In this document: one piece after another, positions 8,205-16,603 of the stretch | How the letters are laid out: every line of letters starts with the position of its first letter | How positions within the stretch are numbered: position 1 is the stretch's first letter | Assembly (NCBI RefSeq): GCF_002159265.1 | Contig: NZ_NFHG01000001.1 | Location: 124,001 to 188,000, forward strand | Length of the DNA: 64,000 nt | Direction of reading: 5' to 3' | Source: Flavonifractor sp. An82 | Lineage (GTDB): Bacteria > Bacillota > Clostridia > Oscillospirales > Oscillospiraceae | Position numbers and translations under genes: made by a program | Notes under the pieces: generated by a model | Seen by the model: only the letters and a program-made list of their open reading frames with translations | Database searches by the model: none | Told to the model about the DNA's origin: nothing

Positions 8205-8663
8205 ATGGGCCGAATGGAACGAACCGGGGAATGGGTGTTTTCAATGCTCTTGTGGGTATTTGGAGGCACATTCTACTTCTTCGTTGAGGTTGTTTGGAAA
8301 ACATTAAGCGGGAATCAGGATGGGATTAGTTGGACAATGCTCCTGCTTGCTATATTCCTTTGCATCCCTTTGGAAAGATTGGGGTGCGAATTGCCGTGGG
8401 AAATGAGTCTGTTAGTCCAGTCCGTTTTATGCGCGATTGGTATTACTGCAACTGAATTCGTTGTTGGATGCATACTAAACATATGGTTAGGACTTAACGT
8501 ATGGGACTACTCCGCGATGCCGTTTAATTTATGGGGGCAGATTTGTATCCCGTTTATGGGACTCTGGGCAGTTCTATCTGCATTTGCTATTGTCGTATTT
8601 GACTGGATGCGTTATGCGGTACAGGGTGGAGTAAAACCGCATTATCAAGTGAAGGTGATTTGA
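8205..8663 (+). CDS. Membrane protein, CmpB-like (putative ABC transporter type IV) family
   Basis: The 152-residue product has about four hydrophobic segments and ends on a cytoplasmic-looking basic tail. The phrases ATEFVVGCILNIWLGLNVWD followed by Y-S and NLWGQIC match my memory of the CmpB-like family (PF06541, 'putative ABC-transporter type IV'), whose function is not established. In this prophage it sits just before a truncated endolysin gene, in the place usually taken by holins, so a lysis or envelope role is possible but unproven. Confidence 0.6.
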   Translation: MGRMERTGEWVFSMLLWVFGGTFYFFVEVVWKTLSGNQDGISWTMLLLAIFLCIPLERLGCELPWEMSLLVQSVLCAIGITATEFVVGCILNIWLGLNVWDYSAMPFNLWGQICIPFMGLWAVLSAFAIVVFDWMRYAVQGGVKPHYQVKVI

Positions 8664-8664
8664 A

Positions 8665-8919
8665 TTGACAAAACAAGAATGCATTACTTATGTAGAAGCC
8701 CATCTTGAAACTCGCTACGCGACCAAAAATGGGGCTTATAAAGCAAAGAGATACATCACACCGGCTGGTGTAGTAAACCATTCGATTGGTGTTGCACAAC
8801 CGAGTGCTGATGTAATGTTTAATTTGATGAATAAAGAATCGTCCAGATGGGGTGTAAACGCTATCTTGGGCGATTTTCATTTAGGTGAACACGTCATATT
8901 TTTGGATTGGAGTAAATAA
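8665..8919 (+). pseudogene. Truncated copy of the endolysin 5' end
   Basis: The first 74 residues match the N-terminus of the full endolysin at 13113 almost exactly (about six residue differences, many synonymous base changes), including the same TTG start. Identity stops at about position 8887, after GDFHLGE, where the frame runs into foreign sequence and ends after ten more codons. The catalytic part is missing. This marks the left border of a tail-fibre island, with the intact copy at its right border. Confidence 0.85.
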
Positions 8920-9202
8920 TCCGAATTTATATTGGGTTGGGGTTATGGACGAATTGGGGATTGACTCAATAGATGAGTTTAAGGCATGGTTGGACACGCA
9001 AAATGTACAAATTGTTTACAAAATCGAAAATCCCATCACAATCCAGCTCACGCCACAGGAAATTATAGCCCTGTCTGGCACGAATACCATCTATACCGAC
9101 ACCGGCGACACCACCGTGTCCGGCCGTGCTGACCCCAATACCATCATCCAGCAGCTCGCTACCCGGATTGCCGCGCTGGAGGGAGCGGCAACCAATTTGT
9201 AA
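8885..9202 (+). pseudogene. 3' remnant of a tail fibre or tail spike gene
   Basis: The last 65 codons encode ITIQLTPQEIIALSGTNTIY and GDTTVSGRADP, a phrase widely found at the C-terminus of clostridial prophage minor tail proteins. The upstream part has no matching shaft domain and is fused to the endolysin remnant, so this is a 5'-deleted gene. The segment from about 9030 on is clearly more GC-rich than its left flank, which supports a recombination join. It may still be translated from 8885 or from an internal ATG. Confidence 0.7.
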
Positions 9203-9216
9203 AGGAGGATAATCAT

Positions 9217-9468
9217 ATGAGCTATGACGTACTGAAAAACCGCCTGACCAACGGTGTGCCCTACACCGTGGAGGCGGCGCTGGCGCGTATCAACGCCCTG
9301 GCAGACAACCTGGAGATCACCCAGGAGCAGGCCGATGAGCTGATTGCCTTGGCCAAGCAGCATGGTCTGGAGAGCATAGGCGATGAGGACCGCCTCACCG
9401 CTCTGGAGTTGGCCGTGGCGGAATTGGGTGTGGCGATGATGACCATGGGAGGTGCGAACAATGGCTAA
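9217..9468 (+). CDS. Small phage tail-region helical protein (83 aa)
   Basis: It follows AAAGGAGG and encodes a mostly helical peptide (GVPYTVEAALARINALADNL...ITQEQADELIALA). Such proteins usually sit next to the CD1375-type peptide in clostridial tail operons, as here, where the two overlap by eight bases. No known function. The base composition is high-GC, unlike most of this prophage. Confidence 0.6.
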   Translation: MSYDVLKNRLTNGVPYTVEAALARINALADNLEITQEQADELIALAKQHGLESIGDEDRLTALELAVAELGVAMMTMGGANNG

Positions 9469-9565
9469 ATTGTACGCTGATCTCATTCAACGCGGTCTGT
9501 GGACTATTGAACAAGTACCTACTCTTTGGCGGGAGGAAGTAGAGAATATATTGTTGGGTAGGTGA
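9461..9565 (+). CDS. CD1375/XkdX-type small tail protein (34 aa)
   Basis: This 34-codon frame encodes MAKLYADLIQRGLWTIEQVP and then TLWREEVENILLGR, which fits the CD1375 family of very short phage proteins found after tail-fibre genes. It starts inside the last codons of the preceding gene, after GGGAGGTG. The family is widespread and its role is unknown. Confidence 0.75.
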   Translation: MAKLYADLIQRGLWTIEQVPTLWREEVENILLGR

Positions 9566-9569
9566 TAGA

Positions 9570-10463
9570 ATGGCAGATTTATTGATTCATGAGCATAAGA
9601 AAAATGATGCTGGTAGCTATGATAATGTGTACCGTAAAACTAAAGCAAAGATTGTAGAGACGGAAGACGGCGGAACCGCAGAACAGAAGTTTTCTGATAT
9701 GGCGAGCCATATTTCCAGCAAGGAGAACCCCCATAGTGTAACTGCGGAGCAGGCCGGAGCTGATCCTGCCGGAAGTGCTACTCAAGCTTTAAACGATGCA
9801 AAATCATATACGGATCAGAAAATTTCGCAAATTCCAACTCCCGATGTGAGTGGGCAAATTGCTGAGCATAATGCAAGTCCGGAAGCTCACAGCGATATCC
9901 GAGAAGCTTTGAATGGGAAGGAAACTGCTGGAGCTGCGGCTGCAGTTCAAAGTAAACTTGATGCACACACTGCAGACAAAAATAATCCTCATAGCGTAAC
10001 TGCGGTTCAAGTTGGGGCAGATCCTGCTGGTTCTTCAGCGGCCGTACAGGGTAATTTAGATACACATATTCAGAATAAGCAGAATCCGCATGAAGTGACC
10101 GCTGATCAAGTTGGAGCACGTCCTAATACCTGGACTCCTAATGCAGCTGAAGTCGGTGCTGACCCTGCCGGAAGCGCTGCTCAGGCTCTACAGGATGCAA
10201 AGACTTACACAGATCAACAGATTGAAGCTATTCCAACCCCTGATGTGAGTGGACAGATCAATGCTCATAATACAAGTTCTGATGCTCATGCAAACATGGG
10301 GTGGATTACAAGTGATGATGGTTTGCCTGATGAGCCTGCATTGGTTGATGCAGATACTCTTGGAGGGGTAGTTTCTACGGATTATGCGACAAAAGCTTAT
10401 GTAGACAGTGCTGTTGGTGATATTGGCGCACTTTTGGACTCTATCAACGGGGAGGTTGTATAA
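9570..10463 (+). CDS. Tail fibre protein with NPH/VGADPAGSA repeats
   Basis: A 297-residue fibre shaft with repeated units: ENPHSVTAEQAGADPAGSA, NNPHSVTAVQVGADPAGSS, QNPHEVTADQVGARP and AAEVGADPAGSAAQAL, plus two copies of the AKSYTDQKI/AKTYTDQQI and PTPDVSGQI phrases. These are typical trimeric fibre repeats. The C-terminus (YATKAYVDSAVGDIGALLDS) is a common fibre end segment. It overlaps the next gene by one base (TAATG), so shaft and tip genes are probably translated together. Confidence 0.85.
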   Translation: MADLLIHEHKKNDAGSYDNVYRKTKAKIVETEDGGTAEQKFSDMASHISSKENPHSVTAEQAGADPAGSATQALNDAKSYTDQKISQIPTPDVSGQIAEHNASPEAHSDIREALNGKETAGAAAAVQSKLDAHTADKNNPHSVTAVQVGADPAGSSAAVQGNLDTHIQNKQNPHEVTADQVGARPNTWTPNAAEVGADPAGSAAQALQDAKTYTDQQIEAIPTPDVSGQINAHNTSSDAHANMGWITSDDGLPDEPALVDADTLGGVVSTDYATKAYVDSAVGDIGALLDSINGEVV

Positions 10464-10843
10464 TGGGCACAATAGCTGATAAGCTGGCGAAGCTGGCGGC
10501 CACCAAAGCCGACCTGAAAGCCGCACTTGCTGAGAAGGGCCAGACGGTGGGGGACGTGTTCAGCACCTACCCGGCTGTTGTGAGAGCGATTGAAACAGGT
10601 GGTAAAAAAACAATAATTACTTATGATTTTTTAGCTGCATCAGCAGAATTTTATTTTGTAAATTCTGACAACGAACTAAAACATTATATTAGGCAGTCTT
10701 TCTCAGAAACAGTGCTAAGCGGACAACTTATTTTTTGCAAATGTGGATCTGGAGTTGCTAGAAATATATTTGTGGAAGGCGCTAAGATTGTTGAATCTTA
10801 TAACGATATGATGTCAGATTACATTATTTTTGTATCTGATTAG
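10463..10843 (+). CDS. Chimeric tail fibre tip protein (126 aa)
   Basis: Residues 1-46 are a conserved anchor (TKADLKAALAEKGQTVGDVF...) encoded by GC-rich DNA. From about position 10600 the DNA turns abruptly AT-rich and encodes a unique beta-type domain of about 80 residues. The same anchor, in diverged form, heads the unique domains of the genes at 11031 and 11936. I infer one of several exchangeable receptor-binding tips. Confidence 0.65.
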   Translation: MGTIADKLAKLAATKADLKAALAEKGQTVGDVFSTYPAVVRAIETGGKKTIITYDFLAASAEFYFVNSDNELKHYIRQSFSETVLSGQLIFCKCGSGVARNIFVEGAKIVESYNDMMSDYIIFVSD

Positions 10844-10886
10844 CTAATAATAATAAGATATAAATTAACGAAGGGAGACTTATCAC

Positions 10887-11012
10887 ACGTCCATTAACTA
10901 CAACAAGCTTGTACCCGCCTGCTACGCCATTGCTAACGCCAACAACGTGGACCTTGGAGTGGGCGATTCCATAATGCAGAACAACATCCGGCACAAAAAT
11001 GTATGTGATTAA
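10887..11012 (+). pseudogene. Fragment of a phage protein
   Basis: The frame encodes 41 codons that read like normal protein (INYNKLVPACYAIANANNVD...IMQNNIRHKNVCD) and are GC-rich, but it begins at ACG without a start codon and follows an in-frame stop. It is probably the 3' relic of a gene lost when fibre tips were swapped, although a non-standard start cannot be excluded. The flanks (10844-10886, 11013-11030) are AT-rich and hold only the next gene's ribosome binding site. Confidence 0.45.
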
Positions 11013-11030
11013 AAAAAGGAGGTAAATAAA

Positions 11031-11702
11031 TTGGCAGATATTAAAACACTTAAAGACAATAAAACACAAGTTTTACCAAGAACTACTTTAGCCGCTGTTA
11101 TGAATGATAATGGCGAGCCGATTGAGAATGATATTAGTTCTATTAGTGTACCTGTGGAAAGTACGGCAAATACATTGAATACAGTAAATGGAACGCCTGC
11201 TGATAATGTTACTCAAAGTTTGACAGAGTTGCAGAACATTAAGAATGATTTAAAAGCTGCTATCAATGGCAGCGGCAATACAGTAGGCGATATTTTCGTT
11301 AACTACTCGACCGCTGTTGCTGATGGCAGGGCAGGCATAGCATCCGCTATTACTGAAAAGGGCGTGCAGACTCCGTCGGACGCTCCATTTGACATTCTTG
11401 AGGCAAATGTGAGGGCGATTAAAACAGGAGTTGAAACGGTATCTGGAAAGTTCTTGGGTAGCATGACTGATTTTTATTATTTTGATGGCGATTCTGCTCA
11501 ATCGGTAGGCGGTTCACCGTTTGAAAGTAGAGATGTAGCAAAAGGAAGTGTTGTTTTTATTACAAGGGATGAGAACTCACCGGCAAGTTTTGTCTGCTCT
11601 GGTGGAAATCTCCTTTTTGAATTTGATAAAACAGGCATGACTGATGGATTTATTCGAGTTGTTGAAGTTACAGAAAACAACTTTTCGATAGGATTTCTGT
11701 AA
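11031..11702 (+). CDS. Tail fibre tip protein (223 aa)
   Basis: The start is TTG, eight bases after AAAGGAGG. The N-terminus (MADIKTLKDNKTQVLPRTTL) matches the N-terminus of the protein at 11936, an attachment module, followed by a coiled region and the GNTVGDIFVNY / VRAIKTG hinge. Residues from about 145 form a distinct, AT-rich C-terminal domain. I infer an alternative receptor-binding tip in the same cassette. Confidence 0.65.
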   Translation: MADIKTLKDNKTQVLPRTTLAAVMNDNGEPIENDISSISVPVESTANTLNTVNGTPADNVTQSLTELQNIKNDLKAAINGSGNTVGDIFVNYSTAVADGRAGIASAITEKGVQTPSDAPFDILEANVRAIKTGVETVSGKFLGSMTDFYYFDGDSAQSVGGSPFESRDVAKGSVVFITRDENSPASFVCSGGNLLFEFDKTGMTDGFIRVVEVTENNFSIGFL

Positions 11703-11935
11703 TAAAAACTTTAATATTGGAGTTCAAACAGTGAAACAAATTTCATCTATCAATATTCCCCGTTGTTTTCCACCTATCTATCATCGTAGCTAACTGCCGC
11801 AACCCTTGTTTTATGTCAAATCTGAAATCTGCACTGATTACATTCTGAACGATCGGATATAAAATAAATTACCAACAATTCTAATAAAACAATAAAGGTG
11901 AACTTTTATAGGCTAAATAAAAAGGGGGTATTTAA
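11703..11935. other. AT-rich intergenic gap between fibre genes
   Basis: I find no convincing gene, terminator or promoter in this gap. It has no long open frame and may be decayed fibre sequence. The last 20 bases carry the GGGGG-type ribosome binding site of the next gene. Confidence 0.4.
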
Positions 11936-12988
11936 TTGGCTTCTGAAATTCGTACATTAAAAGATGGAGACATAGAAATCCATCCTAGAACTGTTGCAAA
12001 AGCAGTTCATACATCTTCTGGATCAACAATTGATGTCGAGATTAAAAATGCTAAAGCTGAAACTGATGCAAAACTTGGAGATGTAAATACTGTTTTAGAG
12101 AATATTTTGAGTGGATCGACTTTGGAAGAGGTAAACACAAAAATTGATCAGATTAAAGGAGATACTTCTGGCATTACCACTATGGAGAAGTTAGAAGTTG
12201 TCGATTCAACAAAAGCAGATTTGAAAACAGTATTAGCTGAAAAGGGACAAAGCGTGAATGATGTGTTTAGCACTTACCCTGCCGCTGTCAGGGCAATTAA
12301 AACCGGAATAGACACAAGTGATGCGACTGCTGTTGCTTCTGATATCTTGACTGGTAAAACAGCATATGGTGCATCAGGTAAGATTACAGGCACAATTCCA
12401 ACACAAGGGGCCCAAACAATTACTCCTGGAACCAGCAACAAAACGATTGCGAGTGGAAGATATTTAACTGGAACGCAAACAATTAAAGGTGATGCAAATT
12501 TAGTTGCCGCAAATATTAAGAAGGGCATTAGTATTTTTGGTGTTGCAGGGTCCTTTGAAGGTGGATCTACGATTATTAGTGATTATAGTTCAACAACAAA
12601 TGTGCCTTTTATTACTACAGGATATAGTATGACACAATCACAATTTAATTTCACCGTTAACCATACTATTAAACAACTACTTGGGTTTGTTCTTAATGTA
12701 AGAGGTGGAGATGGATTAAGCTCGTCGCAGGCTACTGATGTTATTTTTGCATATCCAAGTTATTATGGATATAATGATGGCTTTGAAACTTGTATTGGAT
12801 GCTGTAGAAATAATGACTCCAACAAGCGTTATTACTTAGTACATGGAGGATCTGTTAGTGTGTCTTCTGGTAATACTATTACGATTGGGCTTACAGGATT
12901 CCCAACAGCATTTGAGGATGTTATGTCAACATATTTGTATCCACATAGATCAAATCTTGAGATTGCTTGGGTTGCTAGATATATTTAA
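11936..12988 (+). CDS. Tail fibre protein with GKITGTIP-type repeats
   Basis: A 350-residue protein starting at TTG. It contains the attachment module (ASEIRTLKDGDIEIHPRTVAK), a coiled coil (about 35-95), the STYPAAVRAIKTG hinge (about 110-120), then the widespread phage fibre phrases KTAYGASGKITGTIPTQGA, TITPGTSNKTI and IKKGISIFGVAGSFEG (about 140-205), and a unique C-terminal domain of about 145 residues rich in Tyr and Ser. The last domain is the likely receptor-binding part. Non-coding sequence follows up to the endolysin gene (12989-13112). Confidence 0.8.
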   Translation: MASEIRTLKDGDIEIHPRTVAKAVHTSSGSTIDVEIKNAKAETDAKLGDVNTVLENILSGSTLEEVNTKIDQIKGDTSGITTMEKLEVVDSTKADLKTVLAEKGQSVNDVFSTYPAAVRAIKTGIDTSDATAVASDILTGKTAYGASGKITGTIPTQGAQTITPGTSNKTIASGRYLTGTQTIKGDANLVAANIKKGISIFGVAGSFEGGSTIISDYSSTTNVPFITTGYSMTQSQFNFTVNHTIKQLLGFVLNVRGGDGLSSSQATDVIFAYPSYYGYNDGFETCIGCCRNNDSNKRYYLVHGGSVSVSSGNTITIGLTGFPTAFEDVMSTYLYPHRSNLEIAWVARYI

Positions 12989-13112
12989 GTGTACTGCTTA
13001 GGCTTCTTAGAATTATACACAGTAAGTGTAGCAATATTTTGATACAAATTACGATAAAATTTCTAACAAAATCATTTGATATGATATTGTTATTTACTGA
13101 AGGTGATGATAT

Positions 13113-13964
13113 TTGACTAAACAAGAATGTATTACTTATGTAGAAGCCCATCTTGAAACTCGTTATGCGACCAAAAACGGTGCCTACAAAGCAAAGAGAT
13201 ATATTACTCCGGTTGGTGCAGTCAATCACTCGATTGGTGTTGCTCAACCGAGCGCTGATGTGATTTTTAACTTAATGAACAAAGAATCGTCCGGATGGGG
13301 TGTGAACGCCATTCTGGGCGATTTTCATTTAGGTGAAGGAAAGATTATTCTTGCTATGCCTTTGACTGCACGCCCATGGGGATGCGGAGCAGGGAAGAAG
13401 GGTTCATGGAATAACTCAAAAGTGCAATGGGAAGTTTGTGAACCGGCAGGACATACCTATAATGGCGGCACTATGGTGAATTATGATGTCGCTAAAAATC
13501 AGGCATACTTCGATCGTATGTGGCAGATGTTGGTTGCATGGAACGTATATTGTGTCATGAAGCTTGGCTATCCGGTGTCTGGAATTAGTGACCATGCAGA
13601 AGCATCTCGTGCCGGGTATGGATCTGCTCATGCTGATATGGGACAATGGTTGCCAAAGCATGGGAAGAGCATGGACGCACTTCGTAAAGAAGTTCAAGAT
13701 ATTTTAAATGGAGTACAGGAGGATGATGATATGGATCTGAATCGGTTTACCGAGTTGATGAATGAGTACCGTACTACTTTGCGGGACAATGACGCTGGCG
13801 ATTGGTCAAAGGAATCAAGACAGTGGGCTATTTCTACTGGTCTTGTTAAAGGAAGTGGAACCCTTCCGAACGGAGAACCAAACTATATGTGGGAAGATAT
13901 GCCCACTAGGGAGACTCTTGTTGAAATGATGTATCGGCTCGCTAAGATGATGGGACAGGCTTGA
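13113..13964 (+). CDS. Endolysin, N-acetylmuramoyl-L-alanine amidase
   Basis: This 283-residue enzyme is predicted to cleave the amide bond between MurNAc and the stem peptide at host lysis. The N-terminal 205 residues are amidase-like: NHSIGVAQP (about 43-51), DFHLG (about 72-76), ARPWGCGAGKKGSWN (about 88-102), WEVCEP and GISDHAEAS (about 154-162), in line with the Amidase_2/PGRP zinc site and the context. A linker follows, then a C-terminal segment (DWSKESRQWAISTGLVKGSG...MPTREQL-like) that resembles the SLH-like repeat of many clostridial lysins and probably binds the wall. It starts with TTG, as does its truncated copy at 8665. Confidence 0.85.
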   Translation: MTKQECITYVEAHLETRYATKNGAYKAKRYITPVGAVNHSIGVAQPSADVIFNLMNKESSGWGVNAILGDFHLGEGKIILAMPLTARPWGCGAGKKGSWNNSKVQWEVCEPAGHTYNGGTMVNYDVAKNQAYFDRMWQMLVAWNVYCVMKLGYPVSGISDHAEASRAGYGSAHADMGQWLPKHGKSMDALRKEVQDILNGVQEDDDMDLNRFTELMNEYRTTLRDNDAGDWSKESRQWAISTGLVKGSGTLPNGEPNYMWEDMPTRETLVEMMYRLAKMMGQA

Positions 13965-13978
13965 TTGGGGGTGACATT

Positions 13979-14326
13979 ATGTCACAGCCAGAAGCAAAGA
14001 GGTTGCAGAAAAAAAGAGGCCATTTTGCGAGACTTGGGTTCACAAATCGATTTGCTGTTTATATTCTGCTGATGCTCGCCGCCGGTTTAGGTGGCGGCTT
14101 TTATTTAGCCCTTAAGAGCATTGAGGTTGGATATACTGGCGCATTGATGTGCTGGACGGTGGTGTTCACTCCTATAGGAACAGCCTGCAGTATTGTTCTA
14201 TCAAAAATTGTTGATAAGAGCAAAGCTGAAAATACAGGACCGAATGGAGAGGGTATTAAGTATGCTCAAGCGCAAGCAAATGGGTTTCAACAAGATGAGC
14301 GGTTTATAAATAGTCCGCCTATTTAA
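13979..14326 (+). CDS. Phage membrane protein with two TM segments
   Basis: I use the ATG at 13979, which follows GGGGGTGA; the frame stays open a little upstream. The 115-residue product has a basic N-terminus (EAKRLQKKRGHF), two hydrophobic segments (about 23-48 and 58-80) and a polar tail. AtpZ/AtpI-type proteins look similar, but its position between lysin and holin genes suggests a lysis-cassette role. The function is unproven. Confidence 0.5.
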   Translation: MSQPEAKRLQKKRGHFARLGFTNRFAVYILLMLAAGLGGGFYLALKSIEVGYTGALMCWTVVFTPIGTACSIVLSKIVDKSKAENTGPNGEGIKYAQAQANGFQQDERFINSPPI

Positions 14327-14345
14327 TATAGAAAGGGTGTATGAT

Positions 14346-14657
14346 ATGGAAATTTCTGTTTTGATTGCTACAATTGGTGTGTTGGTTGCACTGACTAATG
14401 TTGTTGTTGAGGTGTTGAAAAAGGCTACTTGGGATAAACTCCCGACCAATCTGCTTGCCTTGATGATCGCGGAGGCACTTACGATTTGCGCAGGGATTAT
14501 GTATTGCCAGATTAACGCGATCGCACTCACCTGGTACATTATTTTGGCTTTGGTTGTTGCCGGCTTTATGGTGGCTTATGCGGCTATGTTTGGATTTGAC
14601 AAACTTAAGGAAATCATGAATTGGAATGAGACTAACAAAAGTCATGAGTCCGCCTAA
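14346..14657 (+). CDS. Putative holin
   Basis: A 103-residue protein with three hydrophobic segments (about 3-22, 37-54, 60-84) and a short charged C-terminal tail, the usual plan of a phage holin. The start is the ATG at 14346, after GAAAGGG. It lies two genes after the endolysin. Holins make membrane holes that let the endolysin reach the wall. No family is recognised with certainty. Confidence 0.6.
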   Translation: MEISVLIATIGVLVALTNVVVEVLKKATWDKLPTNLLALMIAEALTICAGIMYCQINAIALTWYIILALVVAGFMVAYAAMFGFDKLKEIMNWNETNKSHESA

Positions 14658-14677
14658 GTAAAGGCGGGTGATTGGCT

Positions 14678-15304
14678 ATGATATCATATGTCGAGTACCT
14701 AAACATACCGGTTAAAGTTGCTATCATTCTCATTGCATGTTTTTTTGTCATGCAACTCATCGGAGAGATACTGGAATTTAAAGGGAAGGTAGTCCCTGAA
14801 TTTTTTAAAATAAGAAAGCACTTTGCACGAAAAAAAGAAGAGAGAGCGCGGATTGAAAATACATTGCAAGAGGTTAAGGTGCTTCTACGGGATGTGAATA
14901 CTAGATATTCCGATGATAATATCGCTAAACGAAATAAATGGATGCACTGGGTAGATAGTCGAGCGAAAGCCTATGATGATGCAATCTCTAGTCTTAAAAC
15001 AACACTGGGGGACGTGACGGCAGCTTTGAATGCCAACACGCGGCTCACCGAAGAGATGTTCATCCAGAGCAGTAGAGACCGCATTATTGATTTTTCTCAT
15101 CGAGCTGCTGATGATGAGACCCCAATCTCGCGAGAAGAGTTTAATCGCATCTTTAAGGTGTATGATCAGTATGAGAAATTTCTTGATATGCGCGGGATGA
15201 CAAACGGCGAGATCAATATTGTGTACGACATCATCAAAGAGGCTTATAAAAGGCGGACAGAGACTCGTACTTTTATTGAGGGCACGAGAGATAGTTCAGA
15301 ATAA
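14678..15304 (+). CDS. Membrane-anchored coiled-coil phage protein (208 aa)
   Basis: One membrane segment (about residues 12-32) is followed by a long soluble helical region with heptad-like spacing (about 50-130) and a C-terminal helical domain. It is the last rightward gene of the prophage and ends at a strong bidirectional terminator. Similar proteins follow holins in clostridial prophages and their function is unknown; a spanin-like or wall-associated role is only a guess. Confidence 0.5.
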   Translation: MISYVEYLNIPVKVAIILIACFFVMQLIGEILEFKGKVVPEFFKIRKHFARKKEERARIENTLQEVKVLLRDVNTRYSDDNIAKRNKWMHWVDSRAKAYDDAISSLKTTLGDVTAALNANTRLTEEMFIQSSRDRIIDFSHRAADDETPISREEFNRIFKVYDQYEKFLDMRGMTNGEINIVYDIIKEAYKRRTETRTFIEGTRDSSE

Positions 15305-15336
15305 AAATAAGAGGCACAAAATGTGCCTCTTATTTT
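15304..15336. terminator. Bidirectional terminator of prophage 1
   Basis: A perfect 14-bp stem (AAAATAAGAGGCAC and its complement) with a five-base loop carries A runs on the left and T runs on the right. It separates the rightward late genes from the leftward integrase gene and can stop transcription from both sides. Confidence 0.9.
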
Positions 15337-15343
15337 TTACGTT

Positions 15344-16492
15344 TTAGTTAAGTAGAGCAACAACATCATCTTTTCGTTCCCGAATAACGTGGATGTAGGT
15401 GTTGTAAGTAATATTCACATTTGAGTGCCCAAGAATAACACTTACATCTTTGACGTTTGCACCCTTTTCAAATAGACGTGTTGCAAAAGTATGTCTGAGC
15501 GTGTGAGGGCTGATTCCGTATATGCCACACCTGTCTGCTGCTCGTTTGAGCTGTTTGTACAATACGTTGACCACAGGGCGGTTTTTGTTCTCTGTTGATA
15601 AAACATACTGGGAGCCGCTGTTCGCCTCGTGTAGGCGCTCCAGAGCCGCGAGAGCATGATTATTGATTGGAACATCTCTGTTGCCGGATTTTGTCTTTGG
15701 GGTATACTGTACCTCTTGATGGCATTTGCCAGACAATCTACCATCTGGAAGCCTGTCTTTTATCATGACGGTTGTTTTATGGACTTTAATGGTTTTACCC
15801 TCAAAATCAATGTCGTCCCAGTCAAGCGCCACCAACTCACCTTCACGGAGTCCGGTATTGAGCATGATGATGAATGCATCCTTGTATGGGTACCTAAGAT
15901 TGCCTGTAGTCCATTTTGTTTCAAGCTCCTGGAGTATAGCTTTTTCTTCTTCTGCTGTAAGTGCCCGAACTTGCTTAGACTCAAACCCGGAAGGGGACGG
16001 ACCCTGTACCAATTCCATTGGGTTTTTAGGTATATCGCCTTTTAAAGTGGCGTGCTTTAAGCAACTGTTCAAGATATCATAGGTTTTTTTCACTACGGAA
16101 TATGATAGGCCAGATTCAACAAGGTCATTGATAAATTGCTGAAATTCATCCGATGAGATATCCTTGAGTAGCCTATACTTAAATTTAGGAGTAATTTGGT
16201 TCCTAATAACTGCATCGAGTCGGTCGAAAGTTGATTGTTTTATTTTTGGCCTCTTATATGTGCGGAACCAGATCGCGATGTAGTCTATAAGCAAGATGTC
16301 TTTTGGAGAAATAGTGATAAGTGTTTCTGGAGCATTTTTGAGGTCATTTAGTTTTTGCCTTACACCTCTTTCAGTTTTTGCATACAGGTACTTTGTTTTG
16401 CTGTAAGGGGTTGGCTTATATTTGGCCGTCCACATCCCATCAGCCCGCTGATATATAGATCCATTCCCATACGTTGCTTTTTTCTTTCTCAT
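15344..16492 (-). CDS. int: Tyrosine integrase of prophage 1
   Basis: I chose the ATG at 16492 (protein starts MRKKKATYGNG) because GGGAGGT lies just upstream; this gives 382 residues. The N-terminal part has the AP2-like arm-binding segment (NGSIYQRADGMWTAKYKP), then a SAM-like core-binding domain, and the catalytic domain with the Arg in TGLREGELVALDWDD, the HTLRHTFATR box, LGHSN and the nucleophile Tyr in TYIHV near the C-terminus. All catalytic residues are present. It faces the tRNA cluster, the expected arrangement at an integration site, although the matching left att site is outside the window. Confidence 0.95.
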   Translation of the reverse strand: MRKKKATYGNGSIYQRADGMWTAKYKPTPYSKTKYLYAKTERGVRQKLNDLKNAPETLITISPKDILLIDYIAIWFRTYKRPKIKQSTFDRLDAVIRNQITPKFKYRLLKDISSDEFQQFINDLVESGLSYSVVKKTYDILNSCLKHATLKGDIPKNPMELVQGPSPSGFESKQVRALTAEEEKAILQELETKWTTGNLRYPYKDAFIIMLNTGLREGELVALDWDDIDFEGKTIKVHKTTVMIKDRLPDGRLSGKCHQEVQYTPKTKSGNRDVPINNHALAALERLHEANSGSQYVLSTENKNRPVVNVLYKQLKRAADRCGIYGISPHTLRHTFATRLFEKGANVKDVSVILGHSNVNITYNTYIHVIRERKDDVVALLN

Positions 16493-16555
16493 ACTTACCT
16501 CCCATACCATCCTAAGCAACAATTCAGAAAAATTAAACATGCAAACGATGCGAAT

Positions 16556-16603
16556 TTACTGCACCAATTACTGCACCAATTACTGCACCATTTACTGCAC
16601 CAA
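16556..16603. repeat. Four tandem 12-bp repeats upstream of int
   Basis: TTACTGCACCAA occurs four times with exact 12-bp period; the third copy has one change (T for the last A). A run of AAAAAACAGT-type units follows at about 16615-16645. The position between the integrase start and the chromosomal junction fits arm-type integrase or excisionase binding sites, or an operator for int. This is inference. Confidence 0.7.

Noticed and set aside
9713-10130. DNA repeats in the fibre gene as a second DGR or recombination array
   Set aside because: They encode NPH/VGADP fibre repeats in one continuous frame; the differences are not adenine-biased and no TR resembles them.
16556-16603. Possible CRISPR array
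   Set aside because: The 12-bp units are directly tandem, with no spacers, far too short for CRISPR repeats, and no cas gene is near.
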